51,243 bases of DNA from Streptomyces sp. CBMA291 (lineage in GTDB: Bacteria; Actinomycetota; Actinomycetes; Streptomycetales; Streptomycetaceae): contig NZ_MSJP01000044.1 of the NCBI RefSeq assembly GCF_014596525.1, positions 1-51,243 of the forward strand, given 5' to 3'. Under the pieces are notes generated by a model. The model saw only the letters and a program-made list of their open reading frames with translations, ran no database searches and was not told the origin of the DNA. Within the stretch, counting starts at the first letter, position 1. Each line of letters starts with the position of its first letter. Positions 25,385-33,844 of this stretch are shown here, piece after piece. Position numbers and translations under genes: made by a program.

Positions 25385-28300
25385 CTACGGAGCCGCCGCG
25401 TCGATCGCCTTCACGATCCGCTTGTCCGACACCGGATACGCCGTGCCGAGCGCGTGCGCGAAGTAGCTCACCCGCAGTTCCTCGATCATCCAGCGGATGT
25501 CGGTCACCGAGGACGGCACCGGACGCCCCTTCGGCAGCTGTTCGAGGAGCCAGGCGTACTCGTCCTGCATCTCCTGGACCTTCTCCATCCGGGTGGTGTC
25601 CCGCTGCACCCCGGTCGGCATCTGCTGGAGCCGCCGGTCCACCGCCACCAGATAGCGCATCAGGTCGGGCAGCCGCTTCAGCCCCGTACGGGTGACGAAC
25701 CCGGCCGGCACCAGCCAGTCCAGCTGGGCCCGCACGTCCCGGAGGTTCGGCAGCAGCGCCGGGCTGCTCGTGGACTTCAGGCGCCGCTCGCACGCCTGCC
25801 AGGCCGCGAGGACCTGACGGACCTGGTCCACCGTCCGTACCGTCGTGTCCACCAGGTCCGCGCGGACCCTGTCGTACAGCTTCCGGAAGGACTCCTCGTC
25901 CCAGGCGGGGCCGCCGTGGTCCGCGATCAGCTTGTCCGCGGCGGCGGTGGCGCAGTCCTCGAAGAGGGCCTGGACCGAGCCGTGCGGGTTCGAGGACAGG
26001 GCCAGCTTCTGCTGGTTGGTCAGCTTGTCCGAGGCGAACTTCGCCGGGTTCACCGGAATGTTCAGCAGGATCAGCCTGCGGGTGCCCCGCCACATCGCCC
26101 GCTCCTGCTCGGCCTCCGAGTCGAAGAGCCGTACGGCCACCGAGTCGCCCTCGTCCACCAGGGCCGGGTACGCCTTCACCGGCTGGCCGGCCCGCCGGGT
26201 CTCGAAGACCTTCGTCAGGGTCCCGATCGTCCAGTCCTTGAGGCCCGTGCGCTCCAGGGAGGGCCCGGAGCCGTCCCGGCCGCCCGTGGCCTCCGCCGCG
26301 GCCTGGGAGAGGGCCTTGCGGGCCTTGGGGCGCAGCTGGAGCCGGAGCGTCTCCAGGTCCTTGGCCTCGGCCAGCTTCCGGCGCCGCTCGTCGACGATCC
26401 GGAAGGTCACCTTGAGGTGCTCGGGGACCTTGGCCCAGTCGAAGTCCTCGGGCGTGACGGGCACGCCGACCATCCGCTGGAGTTCCCGGGCGAGCGCCCC
26501 CGCCAGCGGCTCCTGCACCGGCACCACGGTGTCGAGGAAGCGGCGCGCGAAGTCGGGCGCGGGCACGTAGTGGCGCCGGATCGGCTTCGGCAGCGAGCGG
26601 ATCAGCTCCGTGACGACCTCGGCGCGAAGCCCCGGGATCTGCCACTCGAAGCCCTCGTCCACGACCTGGTTCAGGACCTGGAGCGGGATGTGGACGGTCA
26701 CGCCGTCGGCGTCCGCGCCCGGCTCGAACTGGTACGTCACCCGGAACTTCAGCGGTCCCTGCCGCCAGGAGTCCGGGTAGTCGTCCTTGGTGACGGCCCC
26801 GGCCTTCTCGTTGATGAGCATCTCGCGCTCGAAGTCGAGGAACTCAGGCTCCTCGTGGCGCTTGTGCTTCCACCAGGAGTCGAAGTGGGCGCCGGAGACG
26901 ACGTGCTCGGGGACGCGCTTGTCGTAGAAGTCGAAGAGGGTCTCGTCGTCGACGAGGATGTCCCGGCGCCGGGCCCGGTGCTCCAGCTCCTCGACCTCGG
27001 TGAGCAGCTTGCGGTTGTCCGCGAAGAACTTGTGGTGGGTCCGCCAGTCGCCCTCGACGAGCGCGTTCCTGATGAACAGGTCGCGGGAGACCTCCGGGTC
27101 GATCCGCCCGTAGTTCACCTTGCGGTCGGCGACGATCGGGACGCCGTACAGGGTGACCTTCTCGAAGGCCATCACGGCCGCCTGGTCCTTCTCCCAGTGC
27201 GGCTCGCTGTACGTCTTGCGGACGAGGTGCTGGGCGAGCGGCTCGATCCACTCGGGCTCGATCCGGGCGTTGACCCGGGCCCAGAGCCGGGAGGTCTCCA
27301 CCAGCTCGGCGGACATGACGAAGCGCGGGGGCTTCTTGAAGAGCGCGGAGCCGGGGAAGATCGCGAACTTGGCGTTCCGCGCGCCCAGGTACTCGTTACG
27401 GCTCTCCCGGCGCCCGTCCTTCGCCCCCTCCTTGGCCTTCGACCCGTCCTTGGACTCCTTCACGTCCTTCAGACCGACGTGCGAGAGCAGCCCGGAGAGC
27501 AGGGACACGTGCACGGACTGCTCCGGCGCGTCCTCCTCGTTGAGGTGGATGCCCATCTGCTTGGCGACCGTCCGCAGCTGGGCGTAGATGTCCTGCCACT
27601 CGCGGATCCGCAGGAAGTTCAGGTACTCCTGCTTGCACATCCGGCGGAACGAGGACGAGCCGCGCTCCTTCTGCTGCTCGCGCACGTACCGCCACAGGTT
27701 GAGCAGGGCGAGGAAGTCGCTCGTCTCGTCCTTGAACCGGGCGTGCAGCTGATCGGCCTGCGCCTGCTTCTCGGAGGGGCGCTCGCGCGGGTCCTGGATG
27801 GAGAGCGCCGCCGCGATGACCATGACCTCGCGGACGCAGCCGTTGCGGTCGGCTTCCAGGACCATCCGGGCGAGCCGGGGGTCCACGGGCAGCTGGGAGA
27901 GCTTCCTGCCCTGCTCGGTGAGGCGCTTCTTCGGGTCCTTCTCCGCCGGGTTCAGCGCGCCCAGCTCCTGGAGCAGCTGGACGCCGTCCCGGATGTTGCG
28001 GTGGTCCGGCGGGTCGATGAAGGGGAACTTCTCGATGTCGCCGAGCCCGGCGGCGGTCATCTGGAGGATGACGGAGGCCAGGTTCGTCCGCAGGATCTCC
28101 GCGTCCGTGAACTCGGGGCGGGTGAGGAAGTCGTCCTCCGAGTAGAGCCGGATGCAGATGCCGTCGGAGGTACGGCCGCAGCGGCCCTTGCGCTGGTTGG
28201 CGCTGGCCTGGCTGACCGGCTCGATGGGGAGCCGCTGGACCTTGGTCCGGTGCGAGTAGCGGGAGATGCGGGCGGTGCCCGGGTCGATCACGTACTTGAT

Positions 28301-29371
28301 GCCGGGGACCGTCAGGGAGGTCTCGGCGACGTTCGTGGAGAGGACGATCCGGCGCCCGGAGTGCGCCTGGAACACCCGGTGCTGCTCGGCGTGCGACAGG
28401 CGCGCGTAGAGCGGCAGGATCTCCGTGGCGGGGAGGTTCCGCTTGGCCAGCGCGTCGGCGGTGTCGCGGATCTCCCGCTCGCCGGAGAGGAAGACCAGGA
28501 CGTCGCCGGGAGCCTCCCGGCGCAGTTCGTCGACGGCGTCGCAGATCGCGGTGATCTGGTCGCGGTCGGACTCCTCCGAGTCCTCTTCGAGCAGTGGTCT
28601 GTAGCGCACCTCGACCGGATACGTACGGCCGCTGACCTCGACGATCGGGGCGTCGCCGAAGTGCCGGGAGAACCGCTCCGGGTCGATGGTCGCCGAGGTG
28701 ATCACGACCTTGAGGTCGGGGCGCTTCGGGAGCAGCTGGGCCAGATAGCCGAGCAGGAAGTCGATGTTGAGGGACCGCTCGTGGGCCTCGTCGATGATGA
28801 TCGTGTCGTAGGCGCGCAGCTCGCGGTCGGTCTGGATCTCGGCGAGCAGGATGCCGTCGGTCATCAGCTTCACGAAGGTCGCGTCCGGGTTCACCTGGTC
28901 GGTGAAGCGGACCTTCCAGCCGACGGCCTCGCCCAGCGGGGTCCGCAGCTCCTCGGCGACCCGCTCGGCGACCGTGCGGGCGGCGAGCCTGCGGGGCTGG
29001 GTGTGCCCGATCATGCCCCGGACGCCCCGGCCCAGCTCCAGACAGATCTTCGGGATCTGCGTGGTCTTTCCTGAGCCCGTCTCACCGGCGACGATCACGA
29101 CCTGGTGGTCGCGTATCGCCTCCAGGATCTCGTCCTTCTTCTGGGAGACGGGCAGCTGTTCGGGATAGCTGATCGAGGGCAGGCGGGAGGCGCGCCCGTC
29201 GACGCGTTCCTTGGCCTTGGCCGCCTCTGCGGCGATCTCGTCCAGGACGGCCGCGCGGGCCTCGGGCTTGCGGATGCGGCGGGCGCCTTCGAGACGGCGG
29301 CCGAGCCGGTGGGAGTCCCGCAGCGAGACCTCGGCCAGGACGGACTGGAGGGCGGCGAAGGAAGTAGACAT
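25385..29371 (-). CDS. hrpA: ATP-dependent RNA helicase HrpA
   Basis: 1328 residues, the usual length for HrpA. It is a DEAH-box RNA helicase thought to rescue or remodel mRNA-ribosome complexes. Motifs: Walker A GETGSGKTTQ (about 96-105), TQPRRLAA (motif Ia), IIIDEAHERS (DEAH at 194-197), TSATID (motif III), FLSGEREI (motif IV), LSTNVAETSLTVPGI (motif V) and QRKGRCGR (motif VI). The winged-helix/ratchet part and a long C-terminal DUF3418 region follow (TYQFEPGADADGVTVHIPL; MIEELRVSYFAHALGTAYP). ATG 29371 is the family start. It is monocistronic and divergent from the gene at 29498. Confidence 0.97.
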   Translation of the reverse strand: MSTSFAALQSVLAEVSLRDSHRLGRRLEGARRIRKPEARAAVLDEIAAEAAKAKERVDGRASRLPSISYPEQLPVSQKKDEILEAIRDHQVVIVAGETGSGKTTQIPKICLELGRGVRGMIGHTQPRRLAARTVAERVAEELRTPLGEAVGWKVRFTDQVNPDATFVKLMTDGILLAEIQTDRELRAYDTIIIDEAHERSLNIDFLLGYLAQLLPKRPDLKVVITSATIDPERFSRHFGDAPIVEVSGRTYPVEVRYRPLLEEDSEESDRDQITAICDAVDELRREAPGDVLVFLSGEREIRDTADALAKRNLPATEILPLYARLSHAEQHRVFQAHSGRRIVLSTNVAETSLTVPGIKYVIDPGTARISRYSHRTKVQRLPIEPVSQASANQRKGRCGRTSDGICIRLYSEDDFLTRPEFTDAEILRTNLASVILQMTAAGLGDIEKFPFIDPPDHRNIRDGVQLLQELGALNPAEKDPKKRLTEQGRKLSQLPVDPRLARMVLEADRNGCVREVMVIAAALSIQDPRERPSEKQAQADQLHARFKDETSDFLALLNLWRYVREQQKERGSSSFRRMCKQEYLNFLRIREWQDIYAQLRTVAKQMGIHLNEEDAPEQSVHVSLLSGLLSHVGLKDVKESKDGSKAKEGAKDGRRESRNEYLGARNAKFAIFPGSALFKKPPRFVMSAELVETSRLWARVNARIEPEWIEPLAQHLVRKTYSEPHWEKDQAAVMAFEKVTLYGVPIVADRKVNYGRIDPEVSRDLFIRNALVEGDWRTHHKFFADNRKLLTEVEELEHRARRRDILVDDETLFDFYDKRVPEHVVSGAHFDSWWKHKRHEEPEFLDFEREMLINEKAGAVTKDDYPDSWRQGPLKFRVTYQFEPGADADGVTVHIPLQVLNQVVDEGFEWQIPGLRAEVVTELIRSLPKPIRRHYVPAPDFARRFLDTVVPVQEPLAGALARELQRMVGVPVTPEDFDWAKVPEHLKVTFRIVDERRRKLAEAKDLETLRLQLRPKARKALSQAAAEATGGRDGSGPSLERTGLKDWTIGTLTKVFETRRAGQPVKAYPALVDEGDSVAVRLFDSEAEQERAMWRGTRRLILLNIPVNPAKFASDKLTNQQKLALSSNPHGSVQALFEDCATAAADKLIADHGGPAWDEESFRKLYDRVRADLVDTTVRTVDQVRQVLAAWQACERRLKSTSSPALLPNLRDVRAQLDWLVPAGFVTRTGLKRLPDLMRYLVAVDRRLQQMPTGVQRDTTRMEKVQEMQDEYAWLLEQLPKGRPVPSSVTDIRWMIEELRVSYFAHALGTAYPVSDKRIVKAIDAAAP

Positions 29372-29497
29372 ACGGAGTCCAGGATCGCACCTGCGGCCGA
29401 GAACCGGCGAACCGATTTACGGGCGGCGGGCCGGGGCGCGACCCCATGGGGTGCGTACTATTTCGGACACGCCGACCGGACCGGGATGAGGTGACGC

Positions 29498-30085
29498 ATG
29501 TTCCGCACGGCCCGCGTGCCGACGTCCCTCGGCACCCTCGCGGCCCTGGTCCTCGGCTTCCTGGTGATGTGCGGTCCCGCCGATGTCCGTACGGGCGGTC
29601 TCGCCGCCGGGCGAACGGCGGGCCCTGTCGGCGCTGGTGGGGCGGGTCCTGCTCCTGTCCGTACGGCCGATCCTGCGAGCGCCCGTATGACGGGCCCTGC
29701 GGGTGCCGGTACGGCGGGTCCTGTCGACGCGCGTACGGACGGTCCTGTCTCCGTCCGTACGGCCGGTCCTGCTGCCGTCCGTGCGGCCGGTCCTGTCTCC
29801 GTCAGTTCGGCCGGTCCTGACTCCGTCCGTACGGACGGTCCCGTGGGTGTCCGGGACAGGGTGCCCGGTTGTGACGGGTCCGGTTTCGGTGGGGAAGGGG
29901 CGGCGGGGCCCGTCGTGCCGCCGAGGGCGCACGGCTTCGCCGAGCTGCTGCCCGCGCTCGCCGCCGACCGGACCGCGCCCGGTGTCCGGCACTCCGGTAC
30001 GGACGCCCCGGCGGCGGCCCCGGGGCGGGAGCCACCCGCGCGCGTACCTCCGTCTCCCGTGGAGCTGTCTGTCCTGAGGGTGTAG
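29498..30085 (+). CDS. Secreted or anchored protein with octapeptide repeats
   Basis: 195 residues from ATG 29498, with GAGGTGA upstream. A short N-terminal hydrophobic segment (LGTLAALVLGFLVMCG, residues 11-26) acts as a signal or anchor. Residues 40-119 are ten octapeptides of the type T-x-G-P-V-x-V-R. A conserved-looking end follows: PPRAHGFAELLPALAADR and finally PSPVELSVLRV. Function unknown. It precedes the DsbA-like/CcdA-like pair by about 60 nt in the same direction, so it may be an extracytoplasmic partner of that thiol system (inference). Confidence 0.7.
   Translation: MFRTARVPTSLGTLAALVLGFLVMCGPADVRTGGLAAGRTAGPVGAGGAGPAPVRTADPASARMTGPAGAGTAGPVDARTDGPVSVRTAGPAAVRAAGPVSVSSAGPDSVRTDGPVGVRDRVPGCDGSGFGGEGAAGPVVPPRAHGFAELLPALAADRTAPGVRHSGTDAPAAAPGREPPARVPPSPVELSVLRV
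29615..29854 (+). repeat. Ten 24-bp coding repeats
   Basis: In-frame 24-bp units encode octapeptides such as TAGPVDAR, TDGPVSVR and SAGPDSVR. The last six (about 29709-29852) are the most alike, around GTACGGCCGGTCCTG. Confidence 0.85.
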
Positions 30086-30148
30086 ACGGACGGCCCTCCG
30101 CCGTCCGTCCGTTCGTCATTCCCTCCCGCACCCCAGGAGCGCTTCCGC

Positions 30149-31009
30149 ATGCCCAAGCCCGCCGCCAAGCCCGCCGCCAGGAGCGTCGCCAAGACGCCCG
30201 CCGGGAGCCGCCGGATCGTCATCGTCTCCGGGGTGGCCGCCGCCGCCGTGCTGCTCGGCCTCGTCTCGTACACGGCCACCAAGCCCGCGTCCCCGGCCGC
30301 CCCCGGCTCCGCCCGCGCCGAGGTCTCCGCCGACCCGGCCGCCGGGATCTACGCCGCACTGGAGAAGTTCGCCCGCCGCGACCCCTCCGACAAGCTCGCC
30401 CTCGGCCGCGCCGACGCGCCCGTGGTGCTCGTCGAGTACGCCGACTTCAAATGCGGCTACTGCGGCAAGTTCGCCCGGGACACCGAGCCGGCCCTGGTGA
30501 AGAAGTACGTCGACGAGGGCGTCCTGCGGATCGAGTGGCGGAACTTCCCGATCTTCGGCGCCGAGTCGGAAGCCGTCGCCCGCGCTTCCTGGGCGGCCGG
30601 ACAGCAGGGCCGGTTCTGGGAGTTCCACCGGGCCGCCTACGCGGAGGGCGCCAAGGAGAAGGGCTTCGGGAAGGAGCGCCTGACCGCCCTCGCCCGGGAG
30701 GCGGGCGTCCCCGACACGGACCGGTTCGCCCGGGACGCCGAGGGGGAGGCGGCCCACGCGGCCGTCCGCGCCGACCAGGAGCAGGGCTACTCGCTTGAGG
30801 TGAACTCCACCCCGTCCTTCCTGATCAACGGCCGCCCCCTGGCGGGCGCCCACCCGGTGGAGACCTTCGCCGAGGCCATCGAGGCGGCGGCGAAGACGGC
30901 CGAGGCGTCCAAGCCCGCCGGGGCGTCCGGAGCGGCAGGGGCGTCCGGGGACGGCGAGGCATCCGGGGACGGCGAGGCGTCCGCGACGCCGTCCGGGGCC
31001 GGGCGATGA
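30149..31009 (+). CDS. Membrane-anchored DsbA-like thioredoxin-fold protein
   Basis: 286 residues. A basic N terminus and one transmembrane helix (about 22-42) put the catalytic domain outside the membrane. The thioredoxin-fold domain begins LGRADAPVVLVEYADFKCGYCGKF; the active site is C102-G-Y-C105, and the cis-Pro region is VNSTPSFLINGRPL. The helical insert (FWEFHRAAYAEG) is typical of DsbA/DsbG-like proteins. The tail is an Ala/Gly/Ser-rich repeat (ASGDGE). Its stop overlaps the next start (ATGA), so it is coupled to the CcdA-like protein, its likely electron donor. Confidence 0.92.
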   Translation: MPKPAAKPAARSVAKTPAGSRRIVIVSGVAAAAVLLGLVSYTATKPASPAAPGSARAEVSADPAAGIYAALEKFARRDPSDKLALGRADAPVVLVEYADFKCGYCGKFARDTEPALVKKYVDEGVLRIEWRNFPIFGAESEAVARASWAAGQQGRFWEFHRAAYAEGAKEKGFGKERLTALAREAGVPDTDRFARDAEGEAAHAAVRADQEQGYSLEVNSTPSFLINGRPLAGAHPVETFAEAIEAAAKTAEASKPAGASGAAGASGDGEASGDGEASATPSGAGR

Positions 31010-31848
31010 CCTCCGGCATCGGCTACTTCGCCGCCTTCCTCGGCGGGCTGCTCGCCCTGCTCAGCCCGTGCAGCGCCCTGTTGCTCCCGGCCTTCTTCGC
31101 GTACTCCATCGACACGCGCGCGAAGCTGGTGGCGCGGACCGGCATCCTCTACGCGGGGCTCGCGACCACGCTGGTCCCGCTCGGCACGGCCGGTTCCTTC
31201 GCGGGCCGGCTCTTCTACGGGCACCGGGACCTGCTGGTCACGGCGGGCGGCTGGCTGATCATCGGTCTGGGCGTCCTCCAGATCCTTGGCCTGGGCTTCG
31301 CCTCGCGCCGGATCGCCGAGACGAGCGGCCGCATCCGGCCCACGTCGGCGCTCTCCGTGTACGCCCTCGGTCTGGTCTACGGCCTGGCCGGGTTCTGCGC
31401 GGGCCCCATCCTGGGCAGCGTCCTGACGGTGGCGGCGCTGAGCGGCAGCCCGGCCTACGGGGGGCTGCTGCTCGCGGTGTACGCGCTGGGGATGGCGGTC
31501 CCGCTGTTCGTCCTCGCGCTGCTCTGGGAGCGGTACGACCTGGGGCGCCGCTCCTGGCTGCGGGGGCGCCCGCTGCGGCTCGGCCGGTTCACCCTGCACT
31601 CCACGTCGCTGCTCTCGGGGCTGTTCTTCGTGGCCCTCGGGGTGCTGTTCCTGGTCTTCGACGGGACGACCGCGCTGCCCGGTCCGCTCTCGGTGGACAC
31701 GTCGTTCGCGGTGGAGGAGCGGGTGGCCTCGCTCGGCCGCGCGGTCCCGGACTGGGCGCTGCTCGTCGCGGTCGTGGCCGTGGTGGCGGCGGTCCTGGCG
31801 GTACGGGGCCGGCGGGGGAGCCGTAAGGGGGAGCGGGAAGAAGCCTGA
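31006..31848 (+). CDS. CcdA/DsbD-type thiol-disulfide transporter
   Basis: 280 residues, about six to seven transmembrane helices. The redox cysteines expected for this family are Cys22 in LLSPCSALLLPAF and Cys131 in GLAGFCAGPILG, each in a helix. The family passes reducing equivalents from cytoplasmic thioredoxin to extracytoplasmic partners. It starts within the stop codon of the DsbA-like gene (ATGA), giving a two-protein relay. The C terminus is a short basic cytoplasmic or extracytoplasmic tail (RRGSRKGEREEA). A hairpin terminator follows. Confidence 0.92.
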   Translation: MTSGIGYFAAFLGGLLALLSPCSALLLPAFFAYSIDTRAKLVARTGILYAGLATTLVPLGTAGSFAGRLFYGHRDLLVTAGGWLIIGLGVLQILGLGFASRRIAETSGRIRPTSALSVYALGLVYGLAGFCAGPILGSVLTVAALSGSPAYGGLLLAVYALGMAVPLFVLALLWERYDLGRRSWLRGRPLRLGRFTLHSTSLLSGLFFVALGVLFLVFDGTTALPGPLSVDTSFAVEERVASLGRAVPDWALLVAVVAVVAAVLAVRGRRGSRKGEREEA

Positions 31849-31856
31849 GGGCGGGG

Positions 31857-31896
31857 CCCTTACGGGGAGGTCCCTCGCGGGATGTCCCCGTAAGGG
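31857..31896 (+). terminator. Terminator after the CcdA-like gene
   Basis: CCCTTACGGGGA (31857-31868) pairs with TCCCCGTAAGGG (31885-31896), with an inner TCCC/GGGA helix. Confidence 0.8.
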
Positions 31897-31923
31897 TGCC
31901 GTTCGGGAAACCCGGGAAACGAA

Positions 31924-31953
31924 GAAGGCCCCGTTCTTTCGAACGGGGCCTTC
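31924..31953. terminator. Terminator of the tRNA-Glu-Asp-Phe group
   Basis: GAAGGCCCCGTTC (31924-31936) pairs with 31941-31953, with a 4-nt loop and TTC-rich flanks. On the minus strand it follows tRNA-Phe. Confidence 0.8.
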
Positions 31954-31961
31954 TCTGCTTG

Positions 31962-32035
31962 TGGCTGGGGCCGGGGTCGAACCGGCGACCTATCGCTTTT
32001 CAGGCGATCGCTCGTACCAACTGAGCTACCCAGCC
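31962..32035 (-). tRNA. tRNA-Phe (GAA)
   Basis: Minus-strand cloverleaf: acceptor GGCTGGG/CCCAGCC, anticodon stem ATCGC/GCGAT with loop CTGAAAA (GAA), T-loop GTTCGAC. CCA is not encoded. Confidence 0.93.
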
Positions 32036-32057
32036 ACGGAACCGTTTCCGGCTCCTG

Positions 32058-32131
32058 CGATCCTGACGGGACTTGAACCCGCGACCTCCACCTTGACAGG
32101 GTGGCGAGCTAACCAACTGCTCCACAGGACC
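32058..32131 (-). tRNA. tRNA-Asp (GTC), copy 2
   Basis: Same 74-nt sequence as the copy at 25158-25231, anticodon GTC. It sits between tRNA-Glu and tRNA-Phe in a three-gene cluster. Confidence 0.95.
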
Positions 32132-32170
32132 TTGCGATGTGCGAGCACTAGTCTCGCACACGGTAATACG

Positions 32171-32243
32171 TGCCCCCAACGGGATTCGAACCCGTGCTAC
32201 CGCCTTGAAAGGGCGGCGTCCTGGGCCACTAGACGATGAGGGC
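32171..32243 (-). tRNA. tRNA-Glu (TTC)
   Basis: Minus-strand cloverleaf: acceptor GCCCTCA/TGGGGGC, anticodon stem CCGCC/GGCGG with loop CTTTCAA (TTC), T-loop GTTCGAA. First gene of the Glu-Asp-Phe cluster. Confidence 0.94.
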
Positions 32244-32347
32244 TAGAGGCTCACCTGCGCGCTTCTCAGCGCGTCGGGGACGTGAGAAGCATATGGGATG
32301 CCGGGCGCTATCGCCAAAACGGATTCCGGCGGGGGGAGAATGGGGGC

Positions 32348-32698
32348 GTGCTGGAGATGACGCGCGAGGAGTTCGAGGAGCTTGTCGCCGAGGCGCTGGA
32401 CCGGATTCCGCCGGAGTTGACCCGGCTGATGGACAACGTCGCGGTGTTCGTCGAGGACGAGCCCTCCCCTGACGATCCCGAGCTGCTCGGGCTCTACGAA
32501 GGGACCCCGCTGACCGAGCGGGGCGAGTGGTACGCCGGGGTGCTCCCGGACCGGATCACCATCTACCGGGGGCCGACACTGCGGATGTGCGAGTCCCGCG
32601 AGGACGTCGTGGCGGAGACCGAGATCACCGTGGTCCACGAGATCGCCCACCACTTCGGCATCGACGACGAACGGCTGCACGCGCTCGGCTACGGCTGA
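32348..32698 (+). CDS. Minimal zinc metallopeptidase (zincin family)
   Basis: 116 residues from GTG 32348, with GGGGGGAG about 9 nt upstream; ATG 32357 is an alternative. It starts with LEMTREEFEELVAEALDRIPPEL and carries the zinc motif HEIAHHFGID (His97, Glu98, His101, third ligand Asp106) near the C terminus. This is the compact DUF1025/minimal MMP-like fold found across actinobacteria, with no signal peptide, so probably cytoplasmic. Substrate unknown. It stands alone between the tRNA cluster and a lipoprotein gene. Confidence 0.9.
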   Translation: MLEMTREEFEELVAEALDRIPPELTRLMDNVAVFVEDEPSPDDPELLGLYEGTPLTERGEWYAGVLPDRITIYRGPTLRMCESREDVVAETEITVVHEIAHHFGIDDERLHALGYG

Positions 32699-32719
32699 CC
32701 GGCCACGGCTGACCGGCCG

Positions 32720-32775
32720 CGGTCGACGGGTCACGGTCGACGGGTCACGGTCGACGGGATGCGGTCGACGGGGCG
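32720..32775. repeat. Four tandem 14-bp repeats
   Basis: CGGTCGACGGGTCA-type units start at 32720, 32734, 32748 and 32762, the last two diverging at the end. They lie just after the metallopeptidase gene. The remaining 32776-32984 shows no gene. Confidence 0.85.
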
Positions 32776-32984
32776 CCGGTGCGGCCGACCGGTGGCCGAC
32801 GGGATGGGGCCGCCACCCGGTCGGCGGGGTGCGGTGCGGCCGTCCGGTCGGGCTGGTGTGCCCCGGGTCGCCGCTGATCGGGCGTGGGTGCGGCTCGTTT
32901 CGGGCGTGTCCCTTGTGGTGGCCGGGGAGTTGGGCAGGGTGACGCGTTGCGTTTCCTGCCCGTTGTGTCCTGGAGGTGCCCCCC

Positions 32985-33647
32985 ATGCGCCCTTTGCCCA
33001 CCCCGGTGAGATGGGCCGCCGCCGCGCTGGCCGTCGCCGCCTGCGCCGGTCTGAGCGGCTGTATGAGCGTGAGCGACGAGGGGGCGAAGCCGACGCCCGG
33101 CACGTCCGGTGTGAAGCGGGGTGCGTCGGCGGGGCCCGTGGGCGAGGGCACGGCGGGCGGCGACACCGGATCGTGGGAGGGGCCGACGGGCCAGACCGGG
33201 CCCGAGGTGACCGGAGCCGATTCGGCGTCCCCGGTGCCCAGCGGCTCCCCCACGGACACGGAGTACCCCTCCGTGATCGTGGGGGTGCCGGTCGAGCGGC
33301 CGGGCGTCACGCCGAAACCCAAGCCGACGGTCGGCCACGAGAACCCGGGCGCGGGCACGGGCGGGCCCGTGGGGAGCGTCACCGGCGGCGGGAGCGGCGG
33401 AGGCACCGGGACCGGTGGCGGCTCCGGCGGCGGCGGGACCACGCCACCCCCGGAGCCGACCGCGCCGACCGCCGAGCCGACCCCGGAGCCGACGGTTCCG
33501 TCACCCGAGCCGACGCCCGAGCCGACCTCGAATCCGACCGAGCCGCCGCAGACCGGGGCGGGCACCCAGATGGGTGCGCTGCGGGTGATCGAAGAGTTCG
33601 GCGAACCCCTGGAGCCGATGGCGTCTCCGCAGGTCGGACCGGTGTGA
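32985..33647 (+). CDS. Pro/Gly-rich lipoprotein
   Basis: 220 residues from ATG 32985; GTG 32976 overlaps the GGAGG ribosome site and was rejected. The signal peptide ends in the lipobox AGLSGC (about residue 27), so it is a predicted extracellular lipoprotein. The mature part is disordered: Gly/Thr/Ser-rich segments, a GGGSGGGTGTGGGSGGGG linker, then repeated E-P-T units. It ends in a short less biased block (MGALRVIEEFGEPLEPMA). No catalytic domain. The EPT repeats suggest a wall-spanning stalk (inference). Confidence 0.8.
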   Translation: MRPLPTPVRWAAAALAVAACAGLSGCMSVSDEGAKPTPGTSGVKRGASAGPVGEGTAGGDTGSWEGPTGQTGPEVTGADSASPVPSGSPTDTEYPSVIVGVPVERPGVTPKPKPTVGHENPGAGTGGPVGSVTGGGSGGGTGTGGGSGGGGTTPPPEPTAPTAEPTPEPTVPSPEPTPEPTSNPTEPPQTGAGTQMGALRVIEEFGEPLEPMASPQVGPV

Positions 33648-33658
33648 GGCGGCCCGAT

Positions 33659-33688
33659 TTGCCATAGGCGGGGGAGGGTGCGTATGGT
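33659..33688 (+). promoter_or_regulatory. Promoter of the DEAD-box helicase gene
   Basis: TTGCCA (33659-33664) and TATGGT (33683-33688) are separated by 18 nt. The predicted start near 33695 leaves a 150-nt 5' UTR containing a GGCGC/GCGCC inverted repeat, similar to the long leaders of cold-responsive helicase genes. Confidence 0.55.
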
Positions 33689-33844
33689 AGTAGATCGTTT
33701 GATCCCATTGCCCGGCGCCGAAACAGAAGAGCGCCGTGTGGCGCGTACTCTCCCTAGCCGTGGCTGACCGCATTGAGGCGGTCGTGTGCGAAATCACGGA
33801 GTTGACGGGCGCGTGCCGAGACTCCGGAAGGTTTCGCATTTCGC

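Noticed and set aside
25193..29074. 1293-codon open frame antisense to hrpA
   Set aside because: Low-stop GC-rich shadow of an unmistakable HrpA on the other strand, with no domain of its own.
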